This document shows, piece by piece, positions 36,161 through 44,874 of a DNA stretch of 64,000 nt. How positions within the stretch are numbered: the first letter of the stretch is position 1; each line of letters opens with the position of its first letter. Source of the DNA: a virus. A model generated the notes under the pieces. That model saw only the letters and a list, made by a program, of their open reading frames with translations. It had not been told where the DNA came from and searched no databases. A program made the translations under genes and the position numbers. The DNA is taken from IMG/VR virus record IMGVR_UViG_3300028361_000023, positions 1 to 64,000 of that record. The stretch is one strand, 5' to 3'.

Positions 36161-38542
36161 TTATTTAACCCAAGTTTCTTTAATTTCATAATCTACTTCC
36201 ATTTCAATATAAGATAAATATTTGTTAGCAGTATCTACCATTATTTTTCCTATAATTTCAGGAACAGTTAATTGTTCTTCTTTGTAAGGAAATTTAACAT
36301 CATAATCAATAAGAGATTTATGAACTCTAACTACAAGTTCATCATGTACTTGTATTAAAATACCACATTTTTCTCTACCTATGTGTTTTTGTATAAATTT
36401 ATATAAAACAACCATAGCTTCTTTAATCATATCTGCTTGTGTACCACTAATTGTAATATTTCTAACAGTATTTTTCCAATCTTGTAATTCTTTCCATTCT
36501 GGTTCAATACCGTATCTTTCTTGTCTAAATAAAGGAGGTATTATTATACTATTATGACTTCTTGTATTAAATACAGCTTTACCTGTTCCTTTTTGTAAAT
36601 ATTCCCCACCATAAGTAGTAACACCAAATACTTCTCTAAGTACGTTTTCAACCATAATAAAAGTCATAGGAATAATAGCTTTAATACTATGAATTATAAC
36701 TTCTCCTTCTTCTATACTAACATTAAGAGTTCTAGCTATTTTTTTAGCATAAGCTCCGTAAACTACACCAAATGTAATAGCTTTAAATTCTCCTCTTTTA
36801 TCTTTATTAAGTGTTTTATTAATAATAAATGTTTCAGACAATTCGTATAACTTTATAGCACTTGGTTCTGCAAACATCATAGTACTAACTATATGTTTTT
36901 TCTCTATAAAATCTTTACTTGTAATCCATAATCCTTCAATAACTCCAGCTCTATAAAGATAAATATTTCTCCAACAAAGTTGAGCAACAGGACTATGAGT
37001 ATCACCACCTTCGTGCATATTTTTAAGAGAAGCATCTTGAGCTTTATCGGACATAATAACTACTTCAGCTCCAGAAAGATCAGCAGTAATTATATAATGT
37101 TCTTTATAATAAAAACATTCTCTATATTCATTAGGTCTAGGTACGTTTTGACTGTTAAATTTATCAGGTTGTGACCTACCGCCTCCGGATTGTAGTCTAC
37201 CATTAAGAGCGTTATTTTGTCTATATATAGTATGTATTTTTCCAGTTTTAGGTTGAATTTTATCTAAATAATTTTGACCATAATTAGTAATACGAGTTGT
37301 ATATAAGCTATATTGTTCTAGTAAATTTATAAAATTAGTTGCAGGGTGATTTTTTCTAGCTTTAATCATTTCTTTTAAAGCAGGAACACCAACAGTAAAT
37401 CCAGCAGTTATTTTAACTACTCCATTATGAGTGTATTCTGAAATTTTCTTATCAGTATCAGGATAACCTATATCATTAGTATTAACAAACTTTATGTCTT
37501 TTTTTAATATACCAAAATTAAGTACTTTCTTATCTTGAAATACAGGTATATGAAAATTACCTTCTTTATTAGGTAATATAAATTGCCAAATTGCAAATAA
37601 ATACTTTAATTGAGTATCACTAGAATAGTTAACATATTTTTCTTTTTCAGAAGAATGTTCTTTAAATTTTATAGAATCACCAAACAAATCAATTGAGGTA
37701 ATTTCTATTTTATCATTACGTTCTCTATTATACTTACCTCCACTAATATATTGTTTTCTATTTCCACTATATTGTTCTGTTAGTTTAATTCTTTCAGCAT
37801 CTAATTGTAATTCTAATTCGTATTTTTTCTTTTTATTAAAAACAATATTTTGCTCCCATTTAGGTACATTTAAGTGGAAACCGTCTAATTCCATATCTCC
37901 TAATATATATACTAAAGGCATAGAAACAGCTTTAACCCAATCATATTTTTTATGTAATTTAAGATACTCTATTTGCTTATCGTGTATAGTTTTTAAATCA
38001 CAAATATCGTCTTTTAAATATTGATAATCTTCAGCAACTGGAACATAAGTTTCACGAGTAAAACCTATAAAATGAGTTCTAATATCTTTACTTGTACGAA
38101 CTCTATCAGGTAAATATCGTTTTGTTTGAGCGGCTAAATTAAAAAATATACCTCCAGGATTTTTTTTACTTACTTGAAGTCCTTGATATAGTCTTCTATC
38201 GGCTATTTCTGTATCCCATACATTAGTACATAAAAAACCATAAGTAGTATAAAGAAATTTTATATCAAATTTAAAATTACTGCCTATAAAGAACATATCT
38301 TTTAATGAAGTCATAAGTTTTATAACTCCTTCATCTAATATCATATCAGCAGCTATAATAATAGTAGTGCCTTCAGAATAAAGACCAAATAAAAGCAAAT
38401 CTTGATACTCATTTAAACCTTCAGTTTCACCATCACCACAAGCATATTTCCAATGTTTAGTGATTTCCATTGCAAATTCAGGCGTAATACTTTCAAACCC
38501 AAAAGTTTCGCCTTTTGTTATTATATAATCTTTTTCTATCAT
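36161..38542 (-). CDS. Family A DNA polymerase with 3'-5' exonuclease domain
   Basis: A 793-residue PolA-type replicase. In the exonuclease part, motif I is GDGETEG (Asp37, Glu39), then SNFKFD and YLKDDICDLKTIHD. The polymerase part has RLQSGGGRSQ before motif A, DLSGAE (Asp488), motif B with KAITFGVVYG (Tyr595, Gly596), and motif C QVHDE (His733-Glu735). The 5' nuclease domain of bacterial Pol I is absent, as in phage enzymes. A terminator lies just upstream, so it probably begins a new transcription unit within the block. Confidence 0.93.
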   Translation of the reverse strand: MIEKDYIITKGETFGFESITPEFAMEITKHWKYACGDGETEGLNEYQDLLLFGLYSEGTTIIIAADMILDEGVIKLMTSLKDMFFIGSNFKFDIKFLYTTYGFLCTNVWDTEIADRRLYQGLQVSKKNPGGIFFNLAAQTKRYLPDRVRTSKDIRTHFIGFTRETYVPVAEDYQYLKDDICDLKTIHDKQIEYLKLHKKYDWVKAVSMPLVYILGDMELDGFHLNVPKWEQNIVFNKKKKYELELQLDAERIKLTEQYSGNRKQYISGGKYNRERNDKIEITSIDLFGDSIKFKEHSSEKEKYVNYSSDTQLKYLFAIWQFILPNKEGNFHIPVFQDKKVLNFGILKKDIKFVNTNDIGYPDTDKKISEYTHNGVVKITAGFTVGVPALKEMIKARKNHPATNFINLLEQYSLYTTRITNYGQNYLDKIQPKTGKIHTIYRQNNALNGRLQSGGGRSQPDKFNSQNVPRPNEYRECFYYKEHYIITADLSGAEVVIMSDKAQDASLKNMHEGGDTHSPVAQLCWRNIYLYRAGVIEGLWITSKDFIEKKHIVSTMMFAEPSAIKLYELSETFIINKTLNKDKRGEFKAITFGVVYGAYAKKIARTLNVSIEEGEVIIHSIKAIIPMTFIMVENVLREVFGVTTYGGEYLQKGTGKAVFNTRSHNSIIIPPLFRQERYGIEPEWKELQDWKNTVRNITISGTQADMIKEAMVVLYKFIQKHIGREKCGILIQVHDELVVRVHKSLIDYDVKFPYKEEQLTVPEIIGKIMVDTANKYLSYIEMEVDYEIKETWVK

Positions 38543-38555
38543 TTCATTTTATCTG

Positions 38556-38593
38556 TTTAAAAAAAGTACAAGTAGTATTAATACTTGTACTTT
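38556..38593 (-). terminator. Intrinsic terminator, minus strand
   Basis: A perfect 12-bp stem, AAAGTACAAGTA with TACTTGTACTTT, around a 7-nt loop. On the minus strand it is followed by TTTTTTT. It would stop transcripts coming from the transglycosylase gene before the DNA polymerase gene. Confidence 0.85.
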
Positions 38594-38696
38594 AAATTAT
38601 TGTTATATAACATTAATATTCATTTTTTCAAGGGTTTGTTGAAAAGTAACCGTGTCAAAAAACGTAATCAAAAAATATGGCATAACTTTTAACAAA

Positions 38697-39251
38697 CTAC
38701 TTAATTAAAGTCCAATCAAATTTATTCATAAATTTAGTTTCTAATTTAGTCCACTTTTTAGGATTTTTCCATCTTCCTCTAGCATAAGCATATCTAACTT
38801 TAGTGTAATCATTATCATATTTAATTAACAAATCAGACATATAAGCAACACTACATTCTAATAAAGTCAATCTAGTTATAGTATCTATATTTAATTTATC
38901 TAAATAATAATCTCTAGTAGGTTTGTATATTTGTAAATCACCTAAACTATCTTCATTAGGATCAAGACAAACTCTAATATAATCTAAACTATCTGGATAT
39001 CTCCAACCACTTTCATTATCTCCAACAAGATGAATAAATAATACATCTACATCGTACTTATCAGAAAACATATCTACGTAATAAAATATACTATTTTCGT
39101 TTAAGTCTAAAGCAGGTTCTTCTATTGCAGTTATAGGTTCAATATTTTCATAATTTTTCAAATCAACAACAGTTAATAAGTAATAAAAACTAAAAAAAAT
39201 TAATACAGTTAATAACAATAAATAAAAATAAGGTTTAAGTTGATTCCACAT
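38697..39251 (-). CDS. Membrane-anchored lytic transglycosylase-like protein (endolysin candidate)
   Basis: A 184-residue protein with an N-terminal membrane anchor (about residues 8-29), then a goose-type/SLT lysozyme pattern. GDNESGW carries the catalytic Glu80. SLGDLQI (102-108) replaces the usual G-L-M-Q-I. AYARG near the end replaces A-Y-N-x-G. It would cleave peptidoglycan from the periplasmic side. The start at 39251 keeps the hydrophobic segment at the N-terminus. A start 36 nt upstream is less likely. The neighbouring single-pass protein could be a lysis partner. Confidence 0.65.
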   Translation of the reverse strand: MWNQLKPYFYLLLLTVLIFFSFYYLLTVVDLKNYENIEPITAIEEPALDLNENSIFYYVDMFSDKYDVDVLFIHLVGDNESGWRYPDSLDYIRVCLDPNEDSLGDLQIYKPTRDYYLDKLNIDTITRLTLLECSVAYMSDLLIKYDNDYTKVRYAYARGRWKNPKKWTKLETKFMNKFDWTLIK

Positions 39252-39555
39252 AATGATTATCTTTAAGTGACCATTTAAGATTTGCATCTTTTATAACTTC
39301 TTCTATTATATCAACAATCTCAGATCGCTTTTTTAAAGGATATATTAAATGAATAGTAGTAATTGTTTTTGTTTTGTTGATTTTTAATAAACATTCATAA
39401 ATATATTGCTTATTAACAAAATCAGAATCCTCGTTATCGTCGTTCTCTTCTTTATTTGTTATTATTGTATCATTATATTTCTTATAAAAAATAATGACAA
39501 AAGATAAAAGTATACAAGTTATACTTATTAGTAATAATATTTCTATTTTATTCAT
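39235..39555 (-). CDS. Single-pass membrane protein, possible lysis accessory
   Basis: A 106-residue protein with one N-terminal transmembrane helix (residues 4-24, IEILLLISITCILLSFVIIF) followed by Lys, an acidic Asn/Glu/Asp stretch and a soluble C-terminal domain. It overlaps the transglycosylase start by 17 nt. Size and topology fit a holin/spanin-type or anchor protein, but no family was recognised. Confidence 0.65.
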   Translation of the reverse strand: MNKIEILLLISITCILLSFVIIFYKKYNDTIITNKEENDDNEDSDFVNKQYIYECLLKINKTKTITTIHLIYPLKKRSEIVDIIEEVIKDANLKWSLKDNHYVEST

Positions 39556-39568
39556 AATAATTTTTTAG

Positions 39569-39913
39569 TTAATTGTTTAAATCTTTAATTTTTAATAATC
39601 TTTTTCTAAGATTATGGCTTTTAGGAGATATTCTTCCTTCTTTAGGTATTTTTATACTAAGACCTATAGACCAACCTTTTTTAGTTTGTACTATTTCCAT
39701 AGAATTTAAAGTATAAACGTGTTCTTTATATACTTTAACAGTTCCATCAGTAAAATGTTTACTCTTTTTTTTAATAATAGGCAACATAAAACTATTTTTT
39801 GGTATAGAACCACTAAAATGTTTTACAGATATACCTTTTTTAATTGTTTCACCATTATCCCCGATTACAGGAGGAACATGTACAAATTTTCTACCACGTG
39901 TGTTTTTTTTCAT
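39569..39913 (-). CDS. Basic hypothetical protein
   Basis: A 114-residue Lys/Arg-rich protein (MKKNTRGRKFVHVPPV..., KSHNLRKRLLKIKDLNN at the end) with a beta-like centre (VYKEHVYTLNSMEIVQTKKGWSIGLSIKIP). No known motif. It lies between the helicase and the membrane protein gene and could bind nucleic acid. Confidence 0.65.
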   Translation of the reverse strand: MKKNTRGRKFVHVPPVIGDNGETIKKGISVKHFSGSIPKNSFMLPIIKKKSKHFTDGTVKVYKEHVYTLNSMEIVQTKKGWSIGLSIKIPKEGRISPKSHNLRKRLLKIKDLNN

Positions 39914-39931
39914 TTTTTTTTTATTTTTATT

Positions 39932-41266
39932 TTAAATTAATATATAAGCAGTTTCAGATGCTCTACTTAAAGCAACATATAATAATCTTTTCATTTCAAG
40001 ATTATTAGGATTTCTAACTAAATTTTTGTAATTTACAATTACAGAAGTATATGTACTTCCTTGTGATTTGTGTGTAGTACAAGAATAACCAAAAGTAAAG
40101 TTTTTCTTTTCTATAACAGTACCTCTATTAGTTTTTAAATCAAAAGCTAAAACAAACTTTAATCTAAATCTATAATACTTACTCCAACCTTTTCCACCAC
40201 CAGTACGTTTGGCGATTTCTTGTTGAGCATAACACATCTCAGTAATAACATCTTTACTAGGACTACCAACACAAAATAACTCTGTTATGTCGTTTCCATT
40301 TCTAATTTTTAATGTTTTACCTGTTAGTTTAATTCTTTCAACTATTTTAGTACTAGGAGTAATGCTAAGTATAACATAATCTTTACTATTAACAAGTAAA
40401 GGTTCATTTTTACCTTCTCTTAACGTTTGAGTAGCTGTAATTATTTGTTTTTCGTGTAGCCTTAAACTGCCAAATACTTTTTCAACTATTTTATTATTCC
40501 AAGCAGTTACAGCATTGTTAGACCAATTAAGACATTTACAATCTATATTATGTGAGATTAAAAATACTACTTTTTCTAAAATTTTTGCTCCTTCATTATA
40601 AATAATATAACCTTTATTGTTGTATAATACTTCAGTAGGTTCTTTAATTAGTTCTAAATAATTATTAGTATCGTTAATAACGTCTTTTCTTAAAACAGAT
40701 AATAGTTGAATAAGAGGATTATCTTTTTCTTGTCTAACTATTTCAGTAAGAGTTATAACATCTACATCTGTATTACTAAATACATAAGATATTTCCTCAT
40801 TAACAGGATTAACTTGAACTTCATCACCTATAAATAAAACTTTAATGTAATTTCTATAACATATAGCTTTAAGCGTTTCATATAATTCTTCATTAATCTG
40901 AGAAGCTTCATCTATAATTACAAAACTATAGTCTTCTATTATTTGTTTATTAACAACATGAAATATCGGATTTAAAGGGTCAAATTCAGATATATCTAAA
41001 TTAATACCAATACCTAAAAGTTGATGTAATGTATAAGCATCAAGAGGACAGTTTTTACCTATAACTTCTTTAGCTTTATGAGTAGGAGCCGCAACACAAC
41101 AATTATTAGGGTTAAGTTTTAATACTTTTATTAAATGTTGAGCTAACCAAGTTTTACCAGTACCAGCAGGACCGTTCAAAGTAGTGAAATAACTATTACT
41201 ATTATACCAATTGTTTAACCTAATTAAAGCTTCGTTTTGGTCGTTAGTTAATATTACTTCATTCAT
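39932..41266 (-). CDS. SF1 helicase, Dda/RecD-like
   Basis: A 444-residue superfamily 1B helicase. Walker A is NGPAGTGKTW (31-40). Motif Ia is AAPTHKAK. Walker B is FVIIDEAS (115-122). TLTEIVRQ is motif IV. GYSCTTHKSQGSTYTSVIVN and LLYVALSRA are motifs V and VI, which place it with Dda/RecD2 enzymes moving 5'-3'. It likely helps replication fork progression or removes bound proteins. It overlaps the small upstream gene by 8 nt. Confidence 0.88.
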   Translation of the reverse strand: MNEVILTNDQNEALIRLNNWYNSNSYFTTLNGPAGTGKTWLAQHLIKVLKLNPNNCCVAAPTHKAKEVIGKNCPLDAYTLHQLLGIGINLDISEFDPLNPIFHVVNKQIIEDYSFVIIDEASQINEELYETLKAICYRNYIKVLFIGDEVQVNPVNEEISYVFSNTDVDVITLTEIVRQEKDNPLIQLLSVLRKDVINDTNNYLELIKEPTEVLYNNKGYIIYNEGAKILEKVVFLISHNIDCKCLNWSNNAVTAWNNKIVEKVFGSLRLHEKQIITATQTLREGKNEPLLVNSKDYVILSITPSTKIVERIKLTGKTLKIRNGNDITELFCVGSPSKDVITEMCYAQQEIAKRTGGGKGWSKYYRFRLKFVLAFDLKTNRGTVIEKKNFTFGYSCTTHKSQGSTYTSVIVNYKNLVRNPNNLEMKRLLYVALSRASETAYILI

Positions 41267-41471
41267 TTGTTCTTTTATAATTTGCTAATCTTTTACGAAA
41301 ACCTATCAAAGTAGTTTCACTCATATTTGTAGGTAATTTTGGATAATATTGATCGTGTATTTTATTTGTTTTATGTATTTCAATTTCTTTATTACTCATA
41401 AGTTCAACTTTTTTAACGTTAGTTGTTGTTTTATTTTGATTAATTCCTTCTGTTATTTCTAATTTTTTCAT
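41259..41471 (-). CDS. Small hypothetical protein
   Basis: A 70-residue polar protein (NQNKTTTNVKKVELMSNKEIE...LPTNMSETTLIGFRKRLANYK). Probably disordered at the start with a C-terminal basic helix. It is coupled to the helicase by an 8-nt overlap. Unrecognised. Confidence 0.6.
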   Translation of the reverse strand: MKKLEITEGINQNKTTTNVKKVELMSNKEIEIHKTNKIHDQYYPKLPTNMSETTLIGFRKRLANYKRTNE

Positions 41472-41488
41472 ATTATTATTGTTATTAA

Positions 41489-41749
41489 TTAAGCTACAGA
41501 TAAAGTAAAACCAGGAATAGTTTCTTCTTTAAAAGGTATAGGTGTAAATGTAGGTATACTAATTACTTGAACGTTAAGTTTAGCTAAAGCTTCAATAATT
41601 AATTCAGGATTTTCTATTCCTACAATTATTACACTTTTTTTGTTAGTTACTACATTTTTTATAGCTTCTATTTGTTTAGTTCTTTTATTGATACTTTTAC
41701 AGTTACCAATAGACCATCTCATTGTTGGTTGTTTTTTTAATCTATTCAT
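41489..41749 (-). CDS. Small hypothetical protein
   Basis: An 86-residue protein from ATG 41749 (MNRLKKQPTMRWSIGNCKS...). The open frame extends 33 nt further to a TTG inside a hairpin, which is less likely as a start. The basic N-terminus leads into an alpha/beta segment (KSVIIVGIENPELIIEALAKLNVQVISIP) with Rossmann-like alternation. Unrecognised. Confidence 0.6.
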   Translation of the reverse strand: MNRLKKQPTMRWSIGNCKSINKRTKQIEAIKNVVTNKKSVIIVGIENPELIIEALAKLNVQVISIPTFTPIPFKEETIPGFTLSVA

Positions 41750-42098
41750 TTTTAGTTGTTTGTTAAATTTATAATACCTCAATAAAGAGGTCGCACAATA
41801 TGAAGTTGAGTAGTAATTAATAACTCTACGTTGTTAGTTATTATTTATACATCTTCATTAGGACTAATACTTTCATATTAGAACGCAAAATAGTAATTAT
41901 TACGAATTACCTTACTATAATGCTGCCAGATTAATCAATAGTTCTCCAACTATATCATAAAATTTATAATTACCTATACGGTATTAATAATGTAACTTGC
42001 CTTATTACAAACTATTTAAGATTTTTTCCTCTCTAGTAGTTTTCCTCTCTTATCAACTTGGTAAAGGTTAATATTGAGTCAATCAAAGAACATAATTC
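41750..42098. other. 349-bp gene-free stretch rich in small inverted repeats
   Basis: Several short stems follow each other: CCTC/GAGG (41777-41790), AATAACT/AGTTATT (about 41819-41842), CTAATA/TATTAG (41864-41881), GTAATT/AATTAC (41893-41910) and ATAGTT/AACTAT with a 4-nt loop (41938-41953). An 11-bp direct repeat TTTTCCTCTCT occurs at 42024 and 42040. No coding frame or tRNA was found. It may be a folded leader or non-coding RNA. Confidence 0.5.
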
Positions 42099-42578
42099 TT
42101 ATTCTTCTTGTTCGTCTTTAGTCGCTGCTTCTGTAATACTACTATCAGAAGGTGTATCTACAGCAGTTTTCCAATTAATAAGATCATATTCAATATTATT
42201 TTGATCTAAAATAGATTTTAAATAATTTATATCATCTACTCTTTCAGCGTATTCAGACGTTAAAACATCATAATCCATACATTTATTAAGGATTTCTGTT
42301 TTACGATTTTTAATTTCTATTATATGATTTTCATTACGTAACTTTAAAAGACGTATTTTATCTTCTAAATCGTGTCTAATATTGATATTGTGTTTAAAAT
42401 CAGCTTTAAGTCTATTATGATTCATAAGTAATAAAGCTACAAAAGCTCTACTACCTCCTTTAATTCTGTTCAAAGCCGCACTAGTAATTTCGACATTACC
42501 TACTAACACTGAAGGAACGTTAATTACTTTACCTTTGTAAATAAATTTTATTTTTTGTTTTTGTTTTTTATTTTTCAT
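42099..42578 (-). CDS. Hypothetical coiled-coil protein
   Basis: A 159-residue protein. A Lys-rich start is followed by a short beta segment (IKFIYKGKVINVPSVLVGNVEI), then a long charged helix (about residues 55-125) and an acidic Ser/Thr tail ending KDEQEE. It stands alone, with gene-free hairpin-bearing spacers on both sides. No family was recognised. Confidence 0.7.
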   Translation of the reverse strand: MKNKKQKQKIKFIYKGKVINVPSVLVGNVEITSAALNRIKGGSRAFVALLLMNHNRLKADFKHNINIRHDLEDKIRLLKLRNENHIIEIKNRKTEILNKCMDYDVLTSEYAERVDDINYLKSILDQNNIEYDLINWKTAVDTPSDSSITEAATKDEQEE

Positions 42579-42602
42579 TTGTTTTTGTTTGTTAATAAAG
42601 AA

Positions 42603-42642
42603 GCTCTCCTACTTCTACTTGATGATAAGTAGTTCGGAGAGC
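42603..42642. other. Stem-loop in the leader of the coiled-coil gene
   Basis: A 7-bp outer stem GCTCTCC/GGAGAGC encloses an inner TACTT/AAGTA stem. A second long-range pairing follows, CTTAATATTA (42651-42660) with TAATATTAAG (42707-42716). Read on the minus strand these lie between the stop of one gene and the start of the next, so they may act as a terminator or a structured leader. There is no clear U tract. Confidence 0.5.
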
Positions 42643-42739
42643 ATCAATAACTTAATATTAGTACTTCTACTTTTACTACAAGTGTCCTTATTCTGTAATC
42701 TTCTAGTAATATTAAGATTAGTATTTTAATTAATTTGTA

Positions 42740-42964
42740 TTAATTATTTTGTTCATTTCTACCGTCTACAAAACCTCTATTATAACCGTCAGAATAACTA
42801 TCATCATCTTCTTGCATATTAGGTAATGGTGCATAAGGAGCATAAGGAGCTATACAATTTTCTATTTGATAACAATAACCTTCTTCCCAACCATCTTCAT
42901 ATCCTCTTTCAAAATCTGTTGTCATACTTACCATAGTAAGCATTAATATTATTAATAATTTCAT
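42740..42964 (-). CDS. Small secreted or membrane-tethered Gly/Tyr/Asp-rich protein
   Basis: A 74-residue protein with a short hydrophobic N-terminus (MKLLIILMLTMVSM) that could be a signal sequence or anchor. Two related segments follow, FERGYEDGWEEGY and YSDGYNRGFVDGRN, separated by an APYAPYAPLP linker and two Cys residues. It looks like an exported envelope protein. The function is unknown. Confidence 0.65.
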   Translation of the reverse strand: MKLLIILMLTMVSMTTDFERGYEDGWEEGYCYQIENCIAPYAPYAPLPNMQEDDDSYSDGYNRGFVDGRNEQNN

Positions 42965-42987
42965 TTTATTTATTTTATTTTATTTAT

Positions 42988-43098
42988 TTATCTTAATTCA
43001 GGTGGATAATTATCACTATCATCAAACATCCAATATATTATTACACCAATTACTATTAGTGTTAATGTTATTTTTATTATTTTTATTATTAACACCAT
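42988..43098 (-). CDS. 36-residue single-pass membrane protein
   Basis: Residues 1-23 are almost wholly hydrophobic (MVLIIKIIKITLTLIVIGV...) and the last 12 are acidic (FDDSDNYPPELR). The start overlaps the end of the preceding 45-residue gene by 10 nt. Its small size makes it uncertain, but the membrane pattern and placement between genes of one strand support it. Confidence 0.5.
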   Translation of the reverse strand: MVLIIKIIKITLTLIVIGVIIYWMFDDSDNYPPELR

Positions 43099-43226
43099 CT
43101 TTTATTACAGTCAAAACATTGAAAACAATTAAAAGATTTAATTAAATCCATAAACTGATTGCAACAAGGTGATTTTGGTTTGTTTTTAAGTTTGTTTATC
43201 ATTTTGTTTATTATTTTCTTTATCAT
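43089..43226 (-). CDS. 45-residue Cys-rich small protein
   Basis: It starts MIKKIINKMINKLKNKPKS (basic) and ends with a cysteine cluster, CCNQ..., then FNCFQCFDCNKRWC, giving seven Cys in 25 residues and suggesting a zinc-binding site. A strong hairpin lies 17 nt before its ATG. It overlaps the next small gene by 10 nt. Confidence 0.5.
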   Translation of the reverse strand: MIKKIINKMINKLKNKPKSPCCNQFMDLIKSFNCFQCFDCNKRWC

Positions 43227-43242
43227 AATTTTTTTAAATTAA

Positions 43243-43301
43243 AATACAACAGGTTTCGATGATTTTTGTGCTACCTCTACATTGGTAGTTCCTGTTGTAT
43301 T
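43243..43301. other. Long structured RNA element in the leader of the Cys-rich gene
   Basis: AATACAACAGG (43243-43253) pairs perfectly with CCTGTTGTATT (43291-43301), 11 bp. Inside is a second stem CTACC/GGTAG (43271-43275 and 43284-43288) with an 8-nt loop. It lies 17 nt before the ATG at 43226 on the minus strand. It could be a terminator for the upstream membrane gene or a regulatory leader. Confidence 0.65.
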
Positions 43302-43366
43302 ATATTATAAATTGTCTTTAATCCATTCTATAATAGAACAGATGTTTGTTTATAAATTTGATTGTT

Positions 43367-43573
43367 TCATAAAAGTAAATATATAATTGTTAAATAAAGT
43401 AATATTATACTAATAGTTACATATAATATTCTATTAGGTACAATATCTTCTGTTTTTTTATCTATATAATTAACTATATATATAGCAGGTACAAAAATAA
43501 CTGCTAAACTTACTATAAGAAATATAATAATAAGTATTATAAGTCCTATACATTCTTTTGGTGTTGATATCAT
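43367..43573 (-). CDS. Small two-helix membrane protein
   Basis: A 68-residue protein with two transmembrane helices (about 8-31 and 48-68) and a charged loop (DKKTEDIVPNR). Size and topology resemble class II holins, but it is far from the transglycosylase gene, so a lysis role is not supported by context. It stands in the accessory zone. Confidence 0.6.
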   Translation of the reverse strand: MISTPKECIGLIILIIIFLIVSLAVIFVPAIYIVNYIDKKTEDIVPNRILYVTISIILLYLTIIYLLL

Positions 43574-43596
43574 AATTTTATTTTTAATGTTAAATG

Positions 43597-43914
43597 TTAA
43601 TTTTTTATTACTATTGATTCAATTATTGGTATTACAGTAGAATAATCTCTAACCCCATTATAATAAGAATCATCATTTGCATCTATTAATTGAACAAGAC
43701 GTATATTATAATATAACTCATCATAAACATCACAAGTATCTTGTTGTAATGTTTCATTTCCCTCTTTTGTAATGGTTTGACCTAAAACTTCTGCTAATAC
43801 TCCTAAACAACAATGAGAATTATCTTTTTTAAGTCGTCCATTTGTTTGAGTATAATTACCACTTTTTAAAGCTTCTAACCATTTATCTTTTATTTCTTGT
43901 GTTATTTTATTCAT
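43597..43914 (-). CDS. Phage 'CCLGVL' family hypothetical protein
   Basis: A 105-residue protein. The opening KDKWLEALKSGNYTQTNGRLKK followed by SHCCLGVLAEVLG is a pattern seen in many phage small proteins of unknown function (Trp, then Ala-Leu-x-Ser-Gly-x-Tyr-x-Gln, then Cys-Cys-Leu-Gly-Val-Leu), with LIDANDD and IPIIESI at the C-terminal end. It overlaps the preceding gene by 8 nt. Confidence 0.75.
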   Translation of the reverse strand: MNKITQEIKDKWLEALKSGNYTQTNGRLKKDNSHCCLGVLAEVLGQTITKEGNETLQQDTCDVYDELYYNIRLVQLIDANDDSYYNGVRDYSTVIPIIESIVIKN

Positions 43915-44200
43915 TAAGCTTATAATTTTTTAATTTAATTCTATGTGCTTTACATTTATCAGGTCTTTTAGTAACACCTGTTATGTATTCTTCTATTCCA
44001 TTATAAGAATATTCTAAATCTAAAGCTTTACCTTTACCATCAGTTATTTCCTCTATAATAAGTTCTTCTTTGTATAACACAGTTATTACATTAAGAAAAT
44101 AAGTTATATCACCTAAAATAACAACAGCTTCTACTCCAGATTTTAAGTGATTTATAACTTCATTAGCTGTTGCTGTAATTTTACTTTTATTTCTTTTCAT
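43907..44200 (-). CDS. Small hypothetical protein
   Basis: A 97-residue protein with a basic N-terminus (MKRNKSKITATANEVINHLKSG) leading into alternating hydrophobic strands (EAVVILGDITYFLNVITVLY). Soluble; no motif recognised. First gene after the large non-coding gap and coupled to the CCLGVL gene. Confidence 0.6.
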   Translation of the reverse strand: MKRNKSKITATANEVINHLKSGVEAVVILGDITYFLNVITVLYKEELIIEEITDGKGKALDLEYSYNGIEEYITGVTKRPDKCKAHRIKLKNYKLNE

Positions 44201-44530
44201 AATTACCTATTCCATTTATTTATTGTTTAAGTTTTGTAAGTGCTAATATATACTAATTCCATACATATTAATAATTATTGTTGAAAAAAGTTTATTTATT
44301 ATTTCCAGATGTTCTGAGTTAAGAATGTTGTTATTATTAAAGTGATTGTTTTGGTTAGCTGGGTGAGTTGATAAATTATTATTGGGTTGAAGTTATATAT
44401 TAGTAGTGGAATGATGTTTTGGGTTATAATTGAGAGGTTGTTTTATATGTGGTAGTATAAGTCTACGCTAATAACTGCTATCACTATTAAATCTATCACC
44501 ACCAAAATCATTATTAAAATTAATTAACAC

Positions 44531-44539
44531 TTATCCACA
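44531..44539 (+). promoter_or_regulatory. DnaA box (TTATCCACA)
   Basis: An exact match to the strongest bacterial DnaA-binding consensus, in a non-coding region directly after a strand-composition switch. It is the only exact copy I found in the region. Confidence 0.55.
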
Positions 44540-44874
44540 ACTAATTAACATCACTATCAATTACCATTTATTTATTGTAACTTCGATCTATAGATGCGAA
44601 AGCAACTAAATAATCATTATTAATAATTGTATTAAAGGAATATAATATATTTTTTTTAAGAGGAAAAAAAGAAAACAAAAATTAAAAATTTTCTTATTTC
44701 TTTTTTTAAATTTTTTTATTAATTATTATTATTATCTCCAAAATCAATATTTTATTTATCTGATTAATTAATAACTAAATAACTATGTTTGAATCTATTA
44801 TTGGAAATTTACAAATAATATCTCTAAAATCATTTTATTTATTATTATTATCTTCAAAATTATTATAACTCATT

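Noticed and set aside
41750-42098. tRNA genes or a group I intron among the hairpins
   Set aside because: No TTC-type T loop with flanking 5-bp stem, no acceptor ends, and no interrupted gene on either side.
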